The position numbers and the translations under genes were made by a program. A stretch of 64,000 nt of DNA from Foetidibacter luteolus. Lineage in GTDB: Bacteria > Bacteroidota > Bacteroidia > Chitinophagales > Chitinophagaceae. The stretch is taken from assembly GCF_009650435.1 (NCBI RefSeq), contig NZ_VVIP01000016.1, positions 1-64,000 of the forward strand, written 5' to 3'. Below the pieces are notes generated by a model. That model made no database searches and was not told the origin of the DNA. It was given only the letters and a program-made list of their open reading frames with translations. Shown piece after piece: positions 53,974 to 62,585 of this stretch (position 1 is its first letter; each line of letters begins with the position of its first letter).

Positions 53974-56900
53974 ATGAGAAAAATTGTAAGCGTGCTTATG
54001 ATGCTAATGCTCTTTTCATTGAGTTCATTAGCGCAATCCAGGGATATTCCTGGAAAGATAGTTTCTTCAAAAGGGGACCCGGTTCCATTCGCTTCCGTTA
54101 AAATTTCAGGTACCAGTTCAGGCGTTGTTACTGACGCAACGGGTTCGTTTTTAATTAAAGCGAAAGCCGGAGATGTTCTTGAAATCTCCAGTGTTGGTTA
54201 TCTGCCCAAAAAAGTAACGGTAGGAACTGAAGTCAATCTTGCCATTACATTAGAAGTAAGTAATGATTTAGCTGAAGTTGTAGTAACGGGGGCTTATAAC
54301 ACCAAAGCTACCGGCAGAAGCGTTTCTTACAATGCTCAAGTCGTTACTGGTGAAAAGCTAAACACAATCAGGCAAACTAATCTTAATAATGCCCTGGCTG
54401 GCAAAGTTTCAGGCTTGCAGGTAAGAAGCCAGTCTGCCGCAGCATTAGGCCGGCAGGGTAGTGTTAGGTTGCGTGGTGCAGGCGGTTTTGGTGGCAGCGA
54501 GGATATTATTTATGTGGTTGACGGTACCATATTGCCCAATATAGATGGAGTAAATATGGACGATGTTGAAGATGTTACGGTTTTACAGGGGCCCGCAGCG
54601 TCTGCTCAATTTGGTAGCCAGGGTGCAAACGGCGCTATTGTTATTACCTTAAAAAGGGGCAAAAAAAATTTTTCCGGCATTGGTGTAGATGTTAATACCG
54701 GTGCACAATGGGACAATGTTTACATACTTCCCAATTACCAGAATTCCTATGCGGGGGGTAACGTATCTGACATGTATAAATATACCTGGCAAGCAGGTCA
54801 TCCTGAAGAATGGAAAGCCCTGGATGGAAAATATTATCATGATTATAGCGACGATGCGAGCTGGGGCCCCAGAATGGTTGGACAGGAGTATATTCCGTGG
54901 TATTCATGGTATCCCGGTTCAAGACATTCTTACACAACTGCACGTCTTGTACCTCAGCCAGACAATGCGAGGGATTTTTACAATACAGCGTTAACTTTAA
55001 ATAATACGGTAAGTTTCTCAAAAGCTACCGATATGATGAACCTGAGGGTGTCTTATGGAAACATAAGTGTTAATGGCCTCATACCTACTTCATCTCTTCG
55101 TAAAAGTACTTTTAACCTGAATAGTACTATTGACCTTAATCAACACTTTACCGTTGGGGCAAACGTTAACTATATAAGTTCCAAGATTAATGGCCAGGTA
55201 GAAGACGACGGTTATTCAAACCAAAGCACAGGCTCCTTCAACCAATGGTTTCACCGTAATCTTGACATGAATATTATGAAAGAATTACGGGGGTTACGAA
55301 CTGCTGATTATGGGGGTATCTATGCCAGTTGGAACCACGCTAACCCAACCAGCTACGATCCAAATAACCCACGCGGTTTTTATGCCGGTAACTACTGGTA
55401 TAATTTTTATACCTGGTTTGATTTGGTTAAACAAACAACAGCTTACGAAAGATTGTACGGAGATGTATCCTTAACGTACAAGCTCAATAACGATTTGAGG
55501 ATTAGAGGTACTTACAGAAAGCAGCAGAACACTGCATGGACAGAACAAATGTACAGCAGCGATTTGAACAACAGCGGCCTTCAAACTACCGGTAACACAC
55601 CAGAAGCCAGGGGATATTATTCCACCGGTCAAAGCTATTCAAACAGGGAGAACATAGAATTTCTTGTTAGCTACTCTAAACGCATCAAAGATTTCCAGGT
55701 AAATGCGAATGCCGGCTCTGACTTTTTCCGCTGGACTTCAAAATCAAATGGTGGTAACACGAATAATGGTCTTAATGTCCCCAACCTTTTTACCCTGGCC
55801 AACTCAAAAGATCCGGCATCTATTGCTAATTACAGGCAGGTTGAAAAATATAATGCTCTTTACTTTCTCAGCAATGTGGGGTACAAGAATTTAATTTTTG
55901 CTGATATTACTTTGAGGAACGATTGGTATTCAACGCTGCCTTCCAACAATAATGACGTTTTTTCCAAGTCTTTTGGCGTATCCTTTATATTCAGCGATCT
56001 GACAAAGAATGCTATTCCCTGGTTGAGCTATGGAAAAGTGAGGGCTGCATGGGGTGAAATACCCAGGGCTTTAGGAACAACATCAACAACATTTGGAGCA
56101 TACAGGTACCCCAGCCCGGTATATGGCCTTGGCCAGTTTCAGTGGAATGGCAACTTCCTGATGAACACCCCGGATCAGTTGGTGGATTCAGCATTAACTG
56201 GTGCAGTTAAAACACAAAAAGAGATTGGCTTGGAACTCCGTTTCCTAAAAAACCGTTTTGGCTTTAGTGTTACCTACTGGGATGGTACAGAAAAAAACCT
56301 TCCATATTCTGTAACTACCAATGGTGCTACCGGTTTTACTTCGAAACTCCTGAATACCGGCCAGATAAACAAGAAAGGCATAGATGTTCAGTTTAATGCC
56401 AAGCCCCTGCAGTTAAAGAACTTTGCATGGGAAATTAATGCAACCTGGGGGTACCTTCTTGATAATAAGGTTGTTAGCATAGCCCCTGGTTTAACAGACA
56501 GGACTACAAGTATTGATGCGGTTTGGGGAACAACCATGCCATACTTGGTACACCAGGCAGGTATGCAATGGGGCCAGATATTTGGTAATGGTATTAAAAG
56601 GATAAACGGCCAGCCGCAAATAACCGATGCGGGTGCTTATGTTAATGACCCTTCCGTATATTTTGGAAGTGTATTACCACAATATACCGGAGGTGTTCAA
56701 AACTCCTTCTACATTCTGAAGAATTTTATTGTTAACGTAAACCTGGATTATCAGGTTGGCGGAAAATTCGTTTCATTATCTGACATGTGGGGCTCTTATT
56801 CCGGCCTGACAAAGAGGACGGCTACTATTAATGACAAAGGAAACCCAATACGCGATGCGGTAGCAGATGGCGGTGGGGTGCATGTTTTTGGTGTTGATGC

Positions 56901-57225
56901 AGATGGCAAACCAAAAGATGTTTATGTGGAAGCGCAGGATTATTTTCATGGGTTGTATAATAACAAAACTTTTGATCCTTACATCTACGATCTGACTTTC
57001 TTAAAACTTAGAGAAGTATCCTTTGGTTATGATATTCCCGTTAAAAAGATAGGCTTTGATAAAGTTGTAAACAAAGCAGTATTCTCGCTGGTGGCACGTA
57101 ACCCTTGGTTGATATATGCAAAAACTAAAGACTTCGATCCTGCTGAAATCAGTGCGGAAACGGGTGAATCTGGACAGTTTCCTGGAACAAGGGGCTGGGG
57201 ATTCAATCTCAGGGTAAGTTTTTAG
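53974..57225 (+). CDS. SusC/RagA-family TonB-dependent outer-membrane receptor
   Basis: 1083 residues. Signal peptide MRKIVSVLMMLMLFSLSSLA, a carboxypeptidase-D-like repeat (residues ~24-95: IPGKIVSSKGDPVPFASVKI, GYLPKKVTV), TonB-dependent plug (EVVVTGAYNTK, LAGKVSGLQVRSQS, IIYVVDGTILPNIDGV) and a C-terminal barrel ending GWGFNLRVSF. It imports a polymer or metabolite with energy from TonB/ExbBD. Followed by SusD and DUF1735 genes in one operon. Confidence 0.95.
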   Translation: MRKIVSVLMMLMLFSLSSLAQSRDIPGKIVSSKGDPVPFASVKISGTSSGVVTDATGSFLIKAKAGDVLEISSVGYLPKKVTVGTEVNLAITLEVSNDLAEVVVTGAYNTKATGRSVSYNAQVVTGEKLNTIRQTNLNNALAGKVSGLQVRSQSAAALGRQGSVRLRGAGGFGGSEDIIYVVDGTILPNIDGVNMDDVEDVTVLQGPAASAQFGSQGANGAIVITLKRGKKNFSGIGVDVNTGAQWDNVYILPNYQNSYAGGNVSDMYKYTWQAGHPEEWKALDGKYYHDYSDDASWGPRMVGQEYIPWYSWYPGSRHSYTTARLVPQPDNARDFYNTALTLNNTVSFSKATDMMNLRVSYGNISVNGLIPTSSLRKSTFNLNSTIDLNQHFTVGANVNYISSKINGQVEDDGYSNQSTGSFNQWFHRNLDMNIMKELRGLRTADYGGIYASWNHANPTSYDPNNPRGFYAGNYWYNFYTWFDLVKQTTAYERLYGDVSLTYKLNNDLRIRGTYRKQQNTAWTEQMYSSDLNNSGLQTTGNTPEARGYYSTGQSYSNRENIEFLVSYSKRIKDFQVNANAGSDFFRWTSKSNGGNTNNGLNVPNLFTLANSKDPASIANYRQVEKYNALYFLSNVGYKNLIFADITLRNDWYSTLPSNNNDVFSKSFGVSFIFSDLTKNAIPWLSYGKVRAAWGEIPRALGTTSTTFGAYRYPSPVYGLGQFQWNGNFLMNTPDQLVDSALTGAVKTQKEIGLELRFLKNRFGFSVTYWDGTEKNLPYSVTTNGATGFTSKLLNTGQINKKGIDVQFNAKPLQLKNFAWEINATWGYLLDNKVVSIAPGLTDRTTSIDAVWGTTMPYLVHQAGMQWGQIFGNGIKRINGQPQITDAGAYVNDPSVYFGSVLPQYTGGVQNSFYILKNFIVNVNLDYQVGGKFVSLSDMWGSYSGLTKRTATINDKGNPIRDAVADGGGVHVFGVDADGKPKDVYVEAQDYFHGLYNNKTFDPYIYDLTFLKLREVSFGYDIPVKKIGFDKVVNKAVFSLVARNPWLIYAKTKDFDPAEISAETGESGQFPGTRGWGFNLRVSF

Positions 57226-57258
57226 AAAAGAGGTAATCAAAAAATAAAATAATTAGAA

Positions 57259-58683
57259 ATGTATAAAAGCAAAATATTATCAGCCTTATTACTGTTTTCG
57301 ATTTCGGTAATGAGTTGCAATAAATTAAAGGATTTTGGTGATACAAACACCAATCCTAACGGTGTCGCTGAACCTAACATAGCAGCATTGCTTACTAACG
57401 CCGAAGCAAGCCTGAGCACTTACCAGGTACAAACTACGCCTGGCTATTATTGTCAGTATTTTTCAGAAACACAATATTCTGATGCGTCGCTATACAGTTT
57501 GCAGCAGATAAACTTTACAGGTGAGTACGCGGGTATATTGTATGATTTGCAAAATATCACTTTGCAAAACAACAATAACCAAAGCGCTGTTGCCCGTATC
57601 CTGAAAGCCTATATTTTTTGGACCGTGACAGACAGGTGGGGCGATGTGCCTTACAGCGCCGCTTTAAAAGGGCAGCCAGAGCCGCCCGTGTACGACAAAC
57701 AAGAGGACATTTATAAGGGCTTGATAGAAGAGTTAAAGGCAGCCAATGCTCAATTTGGCGGCTCTGATCTAATTGTAGGAGATATTATTTTTTCAGGTGA
57801 TATAGCTTCCTGGAAAAGGGTAGCTAATTCATTGCGAATGATAATGTCCATGAGGTTGTCTAAAAGGTATCCTGGTGCTTCAGATTATGCGGCAACAGAG
57901 TTTAAAGCCGCTCTTGGCGATGCTGCCGGGTATATTGCCACTAACAGTCAAAACTTTACAGTGGACTATCCCGGTGGTAATTTCAAAAGTCCCTGGTTTA
58001 ACTTATACAACGGAAGAAAAGACGTTGGGGAAAGCGCAACTATGACTGCACTGATGACTTCGCTTGCAGATGGAAGGCAAAATGCTTTTGCTTCAGACGT
58101 TAATGGTAACCCCTCTGCGGTAGGAGTACCTTATGGTTGGACTCGCGATAAGGTGGATCCCTGGACATCCGGAAACCCTACATGGACGTATGTATTGAAT
58201 GCTTCACTTAGGCAGGAGAACAGTAGTGTTGTAATGATTGGCGCTGCCCATGTTGCGTTAGCCCGTGCAGAAGCTGCTGACAGAGGCTGGACAAGTGAGA
58301 ACATGAAAGCAGTTTATGAAGACGGAATAAAGAAATCATTTGAGCAGTGGGGCGTTAATGCACCTTCGGCCTCTTATTTTACCCAGTCAAACGTGGCATT
58401 AAATGCTGCTTCCGGATCTGGGGCTAATATCAGGAATATTGCTTTACAGCGCTACATTGCTTTTTATCCTGATGGCATCCAGGGTTGGAGTGAATGGAGG
58501 AGGACTGGAGTACCTACGCTAACTCCTGCGCCTGATGCGGTAAATGCTTCAAAACAAATTCCCAGAAGGTTGGCTTATGGGCAAAATGAATATGGCTCAA
58601 ATGCAGAGAATGTTAAAAAGGCTGTGTCAGAATTGCCTGGCGGCGCAGACAGCCAGGATGCTAAAGTTTGGTGGGATCAATAA
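57259..58683 (+). CDS. SusD/RagB-family nutrient-binding lipoprotein
   Basis: 474 residues. Lipoprotein signal MYKSKILSALLLFSISVMSC with lipobox Cys20, then the SusD-like TPR fold (ARILKAYIFWTVTDRWGDVPYS is a family landmark). It covers the SusC barrel as a lid and captures the substrate. Lies 33 bp behind susC; its stop overlaps the region of the next gene's upstream start codons. No glycoside hydrolase is near, so the substrate is unknown. Confidence 0.95.
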   Translation: MYKSKILSALLLFSISVMSCNKLKDFGDTNTNPNGVAEPNIAALLTNAEASLSTYQVQTTPGYYCQYFSETQYSDASLYSLQQINFTGEYAGILYDLQNITLQNNNNQSAVARILKAYIFWTVTDRWGDVPYSAALKGQPEPPVYDKQEDIYKGLIEELKAANAQFGGSDLIVGDIIFSGDIASWKRVANSLRMIMSMRLSKRYPGASDYAATEFKAALGDAAGYIATNSQNFTVDYPGGNFKSPWFNLYNGRKDVGESATMTALMTSLADGRQNAFASDVNGNPSAVGVPYGWTRDKVDPWTSGNPTWTYVLNASLRQENSSVVMIGAAHVALARAEAADRGWTSENMKAVYEDGIKKSFEQWGVNAPSASYFTQSNVALNAASGSGANIRNIALQRYIAFYPDGIQGWSEWRRTGVPTLTPAPDAVNASKQIPRRLAYGQNEYGSNAENVKKAVSELPGGADSQDAKVWWDQ

Positions 58684-58709
58684 TTTTCATGTCTAAAGCA
58701 AAATCAATT

Positions 58710-59684
58710 ATGAAATATAAATATTTAAAACTTTTTCTTTTTGCAGGCCTGGTTTCATTGATGGCCACTTCTTGCAGAAAAGACAGTACAATAACCCTGG
58801 AAGACCAGGGTAGCACGTTCATTAAATTCATGGATGGTCCTCAAAAAAAGCTGTTTTTCTCGCCATTTTCTGAGGTGCGCACAATTGACCTCTTCAGCCT
58901 TAGAAAGGATGCTCCCAGCGAAGGTGAGGCAAATTCCAGTACACCGGTTACGGTAAGTCTGGCACCCGGCTTGATTGACCGGTACAATGATGAAAACGGA
59001 ACACACTTTGAAGTGTTGCCCGACAGTCTGTATGCCATCGAGCCCACTATCGCAAGATCTGGCGACAACTACGATTTTACCCTGCAGGCCGGGCAATTTG
59101 CCAAGGAATTTACAATAAAGCTGGATGGCTCTAAATGGAATCTGGAGCATACCTATGCACTTGGCTTTGGCCTAAGCGCAGTTGGCGGTAACAAAATTAC
59201 CAGCGGCCGCGATTCTATCCTGGTGTTGCTTAGCGTTAAAAACAAGTGGGATGGTGTTTATTCTGTAACAGGTTCTTATACTGATGCTGGAAATGCCGCA
59301 TTTACCGGGCTCTACCCCTATGAGTGGGAATTGCAAACAACAAGCCCTACACAATGTGTAGTAGTAGATAATGTTTTACTGGGGGGCGTAGGTTTTGTGT
59401 TTAGCACTACGGGCAACCCTTCAGATCTGTCTTATTACGGCAACTTTGGATTGCTGATAAATTTTGATCCTGAAACGGACAAAATTGTAAGTGTAACCAA
59501 CTATTACGGACAACCAGCGCCTAATACAAGAACTGCAGAGCTAGACCCTACTGGCGAAAATCAATATGCCGATGGGGAAATCAAAATAAGGTATTTCATG
59601 AAACAACCCAGTTTTATTCCTGATCCGCCCCACATAAGGTGCAGGTTCAACGAGGTTTGGAAATATGAAAGACCAAGAGAATAA
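58710..59684 (+). CDS. DUF1735-domain surface lipoprotein
   Basis: Start at 58710 (MKYKYLKLFLFAGLVSLMAT, lipobox Cys22); ATGs at 58668 and 58689 are also in frame. 324 residues. The N-terminal beta-sandwich with NSSTPVTVSLAPGLIDRYND and YAIEPTIARSGDNYDFTL is the DUF1735 pattern of SusE/SusF-like proteins. It belongs to the preceding SusC/SusD operon and probably helps bind the substrate at the cell surface. Confidence 0.85.
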   Translation: MKYKYLKLFLFAGLVSLMATSCRKDSTITLEDQGSTFIKFMDGPQKKLFFSPFSEVRTIDLFSLRKDAPSEGEANSSTPVTVSLAPGLIDRYNDENGTHFEVLPDSLYAIEPTIARSGDNYDFTLQAGQFAKEFTIKLDGSKWNLEHTYALGFGLSAVGGNKITSGRDSILVLLSVKNKWDGVYSVTGSYTDAGNAAFTGLYPYEWELQTTSPTQCVVVDNVLLGGVGFVFSTTGNPSDLSYYGNFGLLINFDPETDKIVSVTNYYGQPAPNTRTAELDPTGENQYADGEIKIRYFMKQPSFIPDPPHIRCRFNEVWKYERPRE

Positions 59685-59711
59685 AACTTACCTAATCTAC
59701 ATCAAGATATG

Positions 59712-59752
59712 GAAGAGGCTGGTTCATCTATGGAACAGCCTCTTCTTGATTT
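59712..59752 (+). terminator. Terminator of the SusC/SusD/DUF1735 operon
   Basis: GAAGAGGCTGGTTC (59712-59725) pairs with GAACAGCCTCTTC (59733-59745) with one unpaired base, then TTGATTTG. Lies 28 bp after the DUF1735 gene stop. Confidence 0.75.
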
Positions 59753-59898
59753 GTATAGAACCGTTCGGGTCAGAAAAATTGCAATGACGTAAAGAAAAAG
59801 ATTCTGAATAAAGAAAACATCAAAGTCAATTATAGCGTAAGAAAATGACTACTTTAAACAGGGTTTTTTAAAAAATGTTAAAGCACTAAAATGCAGTC

Positions 59899-59929
59899 TT
59901 TGATTTTTCCGTCACAGCCCTTACCTTCG
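59899..59929 (+). promoter_or_regulatory. Promoter of rpsP
   Basis: TTTG at 59899-59902 and TACCTTCG at 59922-59929 with exactly 19 bp between match the Bacteroidota consensus TTTG-N19-TAnnTTTG with one mismatch. The ATG is 55 bp downstream. Confidence 0.65.
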
Positions 59930-59983
59930 CAGCGTACAATTTATTGTTAACCTGGTTTAAAAGCCGTTAAATTTCTATTTACA

Positions 59984-60445
59984 ATGGCAGTCAAAATGAG
60001 ACTTCAAAGGCACGGAAGTAAAAAAAGGCCATTCTACTTTATAGTAGTGGCAGATGCCCGTGCGCCCCGCGATGGTAAATTCATTCAAAAAATTGGTACG
60101 TACAACCCGCTTACCGTACCTGCTACAATTCAGTTAGATCGTCAGAAAGCGCTGGAATGGCTGCACAAAGGTGCTCAACCCACCGATACCGTGCGTCGCA
60201 TTCTTTCATTTAAAGGCGTATTGTACCTGAAGCACCTGTTACGTGGTGTAAAGCTTGGCTTGTTCGACGAAGCTACTGCAATGGTTAAATTCCAAAAGTG
60301 GCACGAAGAGCATGAAGCTACTATGAAAAAACGTACAGAAGAGCACAAAAAGCAGCAGCGTGCTAAAAAGCCGGGTGGTGCAAGACCATTTGTGAAAAAA
60401 GTGGAGAATAAGGGTAGTGAGGCTGCCCCTGCTTCTGAAGCTTAA
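59984..60445 (+). CDS. rpsP: 30S ribosomal protein S16
   Basis: 153 residues. The S16 core is in residues ~1-85 ([48 protein letters not shown]). The C-terminal ~65 residues are a helical Lys/Glu/Ala-rich tail ([20 protein letters not shown]), longer than in most bacteria but usual in Bacteroidota. Part of the small ribosomal subunit. Its own promoter and a terminator bracket it, so it is a single-gene transcript. Confidence 0.97.
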   Translation: MAVKMRLQRHGSKKRPFYFIVVADARAPRDGKFIQKIGTYNPLTVPATIQLDRQKALEWLHKGAQPTDTVRRILSFKGVLYLKHLLRGVKLGLFDEATAMVKFQKWHEEHEATMKKRTEEHKKQQRAKKPGGARPFVKKVENKGSEAAPASEA

Positions 60446-60466
60446 ATGCGTTTGCCGAAAAAATTT

Positions 60467-60500
60467 AAAGTCCCTTGCAGTAATGCCGGGGACTTTTTAT
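60467..60500 (+). terminator. Terminator of rpsP
   Basis: AAAGTCCC (60467-60474) pairs with GGGACTTTTT after a ~14-nt loop, followed by T-rich sequence. Confidence 0.75.
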
Positions 60501-60570
60501 TTTATATCATACAGCATCATTCCTTTGCCCACCTCACATCCCCAAATGCATTAAGATACCAGCGATATAT

Positions 60571-60646
60571 CCCTGTAGCATCGTCCCTTGCGTCGCAATC
60601 CGTTCATCGGTTGGTTTTTCATGGCATCTTTTCAGACCCGGGTAGG
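60571..60646 (-). repeat. Family R1 dispersed repeat, copy 13
   Basis: Minus strand: CCTACCCGGGTCTGAAAAGA, GCCATGAAAAACCAACCGAT, ATTGCGACGCAAGGGACGAT. The tail is lost. Lies in the ~1-kb gap between rpsP and the sigma factor. Confidence 0.8.
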
Positions 60647-60671
60647 AGTGGTGAATGGTGAGTGGTGAGTG

Positions 60672-60830
60672 GTGAGTGGTGAGTAGTGAATCGTGAGTAG
60701 GGGGCACTTCATTCTTCATTCAACATTCCTTGTTCCTTGTTCGATATTCTTATCGTGAGTGGTGAGTAGTGAATCGTGAGTAGGGGGCACTTCATTCTTC
60801 ATTCAACATTCCTTGTTCCTTGTTCGATAT
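60672..60830. repeat. 76-bp direct repeat, two tandem copies
   Basis: The unit from GTGAGTGGTGAGTAGTGAAT to TTCCTTGTTCGATAT occurs at 60672-60747 and 60755-60830 (83-bp period) with the same sequence. It is preceded by shorter GTGAGTGG repeats. Related short repeats lie at 11.1 kb and inside the RluB-type gene. Confidence 0.88.
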
Positions 60831-60928
60831 CATTAGGAGGATAACTTCCCCCAACTTCTCCTTCTCTTCCGCGCTTCCGTGGCATTTAGGCCGGCAATAT
60901 TTCTGGCGGCAAAGGCGGCAAAACTTAT

Positions 60929-61010
60929 CTACCGGGGGCTGAAAAGCCGCCCATAGAACCGAACGATGAACGGATTGCGACGCAAGGAACGATGCCACAA
61001 AGAACCAGTC
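60929..61010 (+). repeat. Family R1 dispersed repeat, copy 14
   Basis: CTACCGGGGGCTGAAAAGCC, GCCCATAGAACCGAACGATG, ATTGCGACGCAAGGAACGAT. In opposite orientation to copy 13, with the direct repeats between them. Confidence 0.8.
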
Positions 61011-61221
61011 GCCGGTATCCGCATTTGTATTTTCACGGTAAAACGCACTGTAAATGCCTTTGTGCCCAAGCAAAAAGCCTGTGTAACATTTACATAATAA
61101 CCTTTAAAATATGAGAATGCAACATTTTGAAAAGATTATGATACAGGCTGAATAATGTAATTGCTCAAAATGAAGTTTCTTCACATTGTAAACGAAGTAA
61201 GCATATACTCCAAACGTACTA

Positions 61222-61235
61222 TGTAAACGTTTACA
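61222..61235. promoter_or_regulatory. Perfect palindrome, LacI/CcpA-type operator candidate
   Basis: TGTAAACGTTTACA is a perfect 14-bp palindrome with the central CG typical of LacI/GalR-family operators. It lies 208 bp before the chosen start of the sigma factor gene. Confidence 0.45.
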
Positions 61236-61442
61236 CACTACTTGATTGATAATTATGCTATATGAAACTTTTAACTGCTATTCCGCCACGGACATTGGTT
61301 GCCACTGCAAAAGCCTGCAGAAATAGCACAAATAAAACAATAATCATTGCCGCTTTTGCGGGTAATTGCAAAAGCAAGGATAATAACCGGTGAAAAGTCA
61401 TTGGTAATGAATAATTTATTAACCCTTAATGCAAACGATTAC

Positions 61443-62018
61443 ATGAAAATTGCTGCTATGGAAAATGAAAATTTCTTATTACAAAAAGTGTCAGAAGGCG
61501 ATGAAAACGCGTTTAAATTTCTCTTTAACCGCCACAAAAGCAAGTTGTACAATTATCTTTTCCGTCTAACCAAAAGTAAAACAGCGGCTGAGGAATTAAC
61601 CGTAGATGTATTTCTTAAAATATGGCTTTGCAGGCAGCTTTTGCCCGAAATAAAAAACCTGGATGCCTTTTTACACAAAGTAGCGCACAATAAAGCCCTT
61701 GATTACTTCAGGGTGGTTGCACGTAACAAAGGATTGCAGAAAATAGCCAGCCGCCAACTGGAAAACACAATAGATTGCAGCACTGACAGCCATGTACTTA
61801 CACGGGAATACAATGAAATTTTTTATAAAGCCCTTAACGACCTTTCTCCCCAACGAAAAATGGTTTTTGCCTTAAGCAGGGTGCAGGGGCTTACCCATGA
61901 AGAAATTGCCGTAAAGCTTCAGCTTTCAAGGAATACAGTACGTAATACCATAGCAGAAACATTAAAGCATGTAAGGCGTTTTTTGCATGCTCACGAAATT
62001 GAAACATGGCTTAACTGA
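61443..62018 (+). CDS. ECF RNA polymerase sigma factor
   Basis: 191 residues from the ATG at 61443 (MKIAAMENENFLLQKVSEGD); 61407 and 61458 are alternatives. Region 2 (ENAFKFLFNRHKSKLYNYLF, AEELTVDVFLKIW, NLDAFLHKVAHNKALDYFR) and region 4 (LSPQRKMVFALSRVQGLTHE, EIAVKLQLSRNTVRNTI) are complete. This is the Bacteroidota family of ECF factors that usually sits with a FecR-type anti-sigma and a SusC/SusD locus, as here. Confidence 0.93.
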   Translation: MKIAAMENENFLLQKVSEGDENAFKFLFNRHKSKLYNYLFRLTKSKTAAEELTVDVFLKIWLCRQLLPEIKNLDAFLHKVAHNKALDYFRVVARNKGLQKIASRQLENTIDCSTDSHVLTREYNEIFYKALNDLSPQRKMVFALSRVQGLTHEEIAVKLQLSRNTVRNTIAETLKHVRRFLHAHEIETWLN

Positions 62019-62113
62019 AACCTTAAAGTGTGCCAAAGCGCTGTTAAAAAAATATGTAAAACAGGTGGTACCCTTGAAGAGATGTAGGCGTCATAGAGAT
62101 ATAAAGCTGTCAT

Positions 62114-62506
62114 ATGCCTTCTTCCCCTTCAAGATTGGAACATTTGCTTGAACTATACCTGGATAACAACTGCACGGAAAGAGAGCTGACTGAATTTTGG
62201 CAACTTTTATTTGACTTACAGGAGAAAGATATGATTGCTGAAGAGCTGCAAAAATTGTGGAATACAGAGGATACAGGGAACACTCCCGGTTCTTTTGTTA
62301 AGTGGGAAAGCGTTTATGAAAAACTGATACAAAAAAAAATGCCCGCCCGGATAATGAACAACCATTACATTAATACTGAAGCAACAAAAGAGAAAATGCA
62401 GGCAGGCTGCTTTAAAAAACTAACAGGTATAATGCTGGAATTAAACGGATTTTATGCAATGCCGGCTTTAATAGGCATGTTACGGAAAAACAACAACCGC
62501 ATGTAA
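62114..62506 (+). CDS. Truncated FecR-like anti-sigma factor
   Basis: 130 residues. The first ~75 residues match the cytosolic anti-sigma part of Bacteroidota FecR proteins: LEHLLELYLDNNCTERELTEFWQLL and WESVYEKLIQKK. The membrane helix and the periplasmic FecR domain that should follow (about 200 residues) are absent; instead a different ~50-residue tail is read. The gene lies between the ECF sigma gene and a SusC gene, where a full anti-sigma normally stands. Confidence 0.6.
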   Translation: MPSSPSRLEHLLELYLDNNCTERELTEFWQLLFDLQEKDMIAEELQKLWNTEDTGNTPGSFVKWESVYEKLIQKKMPARIMNNHYINTEATKEKMQAGCFKKLTGIMLELNGFYAMPALIGMLRKNNNRM

Positions 62507-62585
62507 AAAATTGGCTGCACTAACTGCGAATTAGTACAGCCGGTGGCTTTAAATATTCGAATAACATCTAAAACAAAGTAAAGGT

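Noticed and set aside
60534..60719. 61-codon frame rich in short repeats after rpsP
   Set aside because: It is the translation of GTGAGTGG-type direct repeats.
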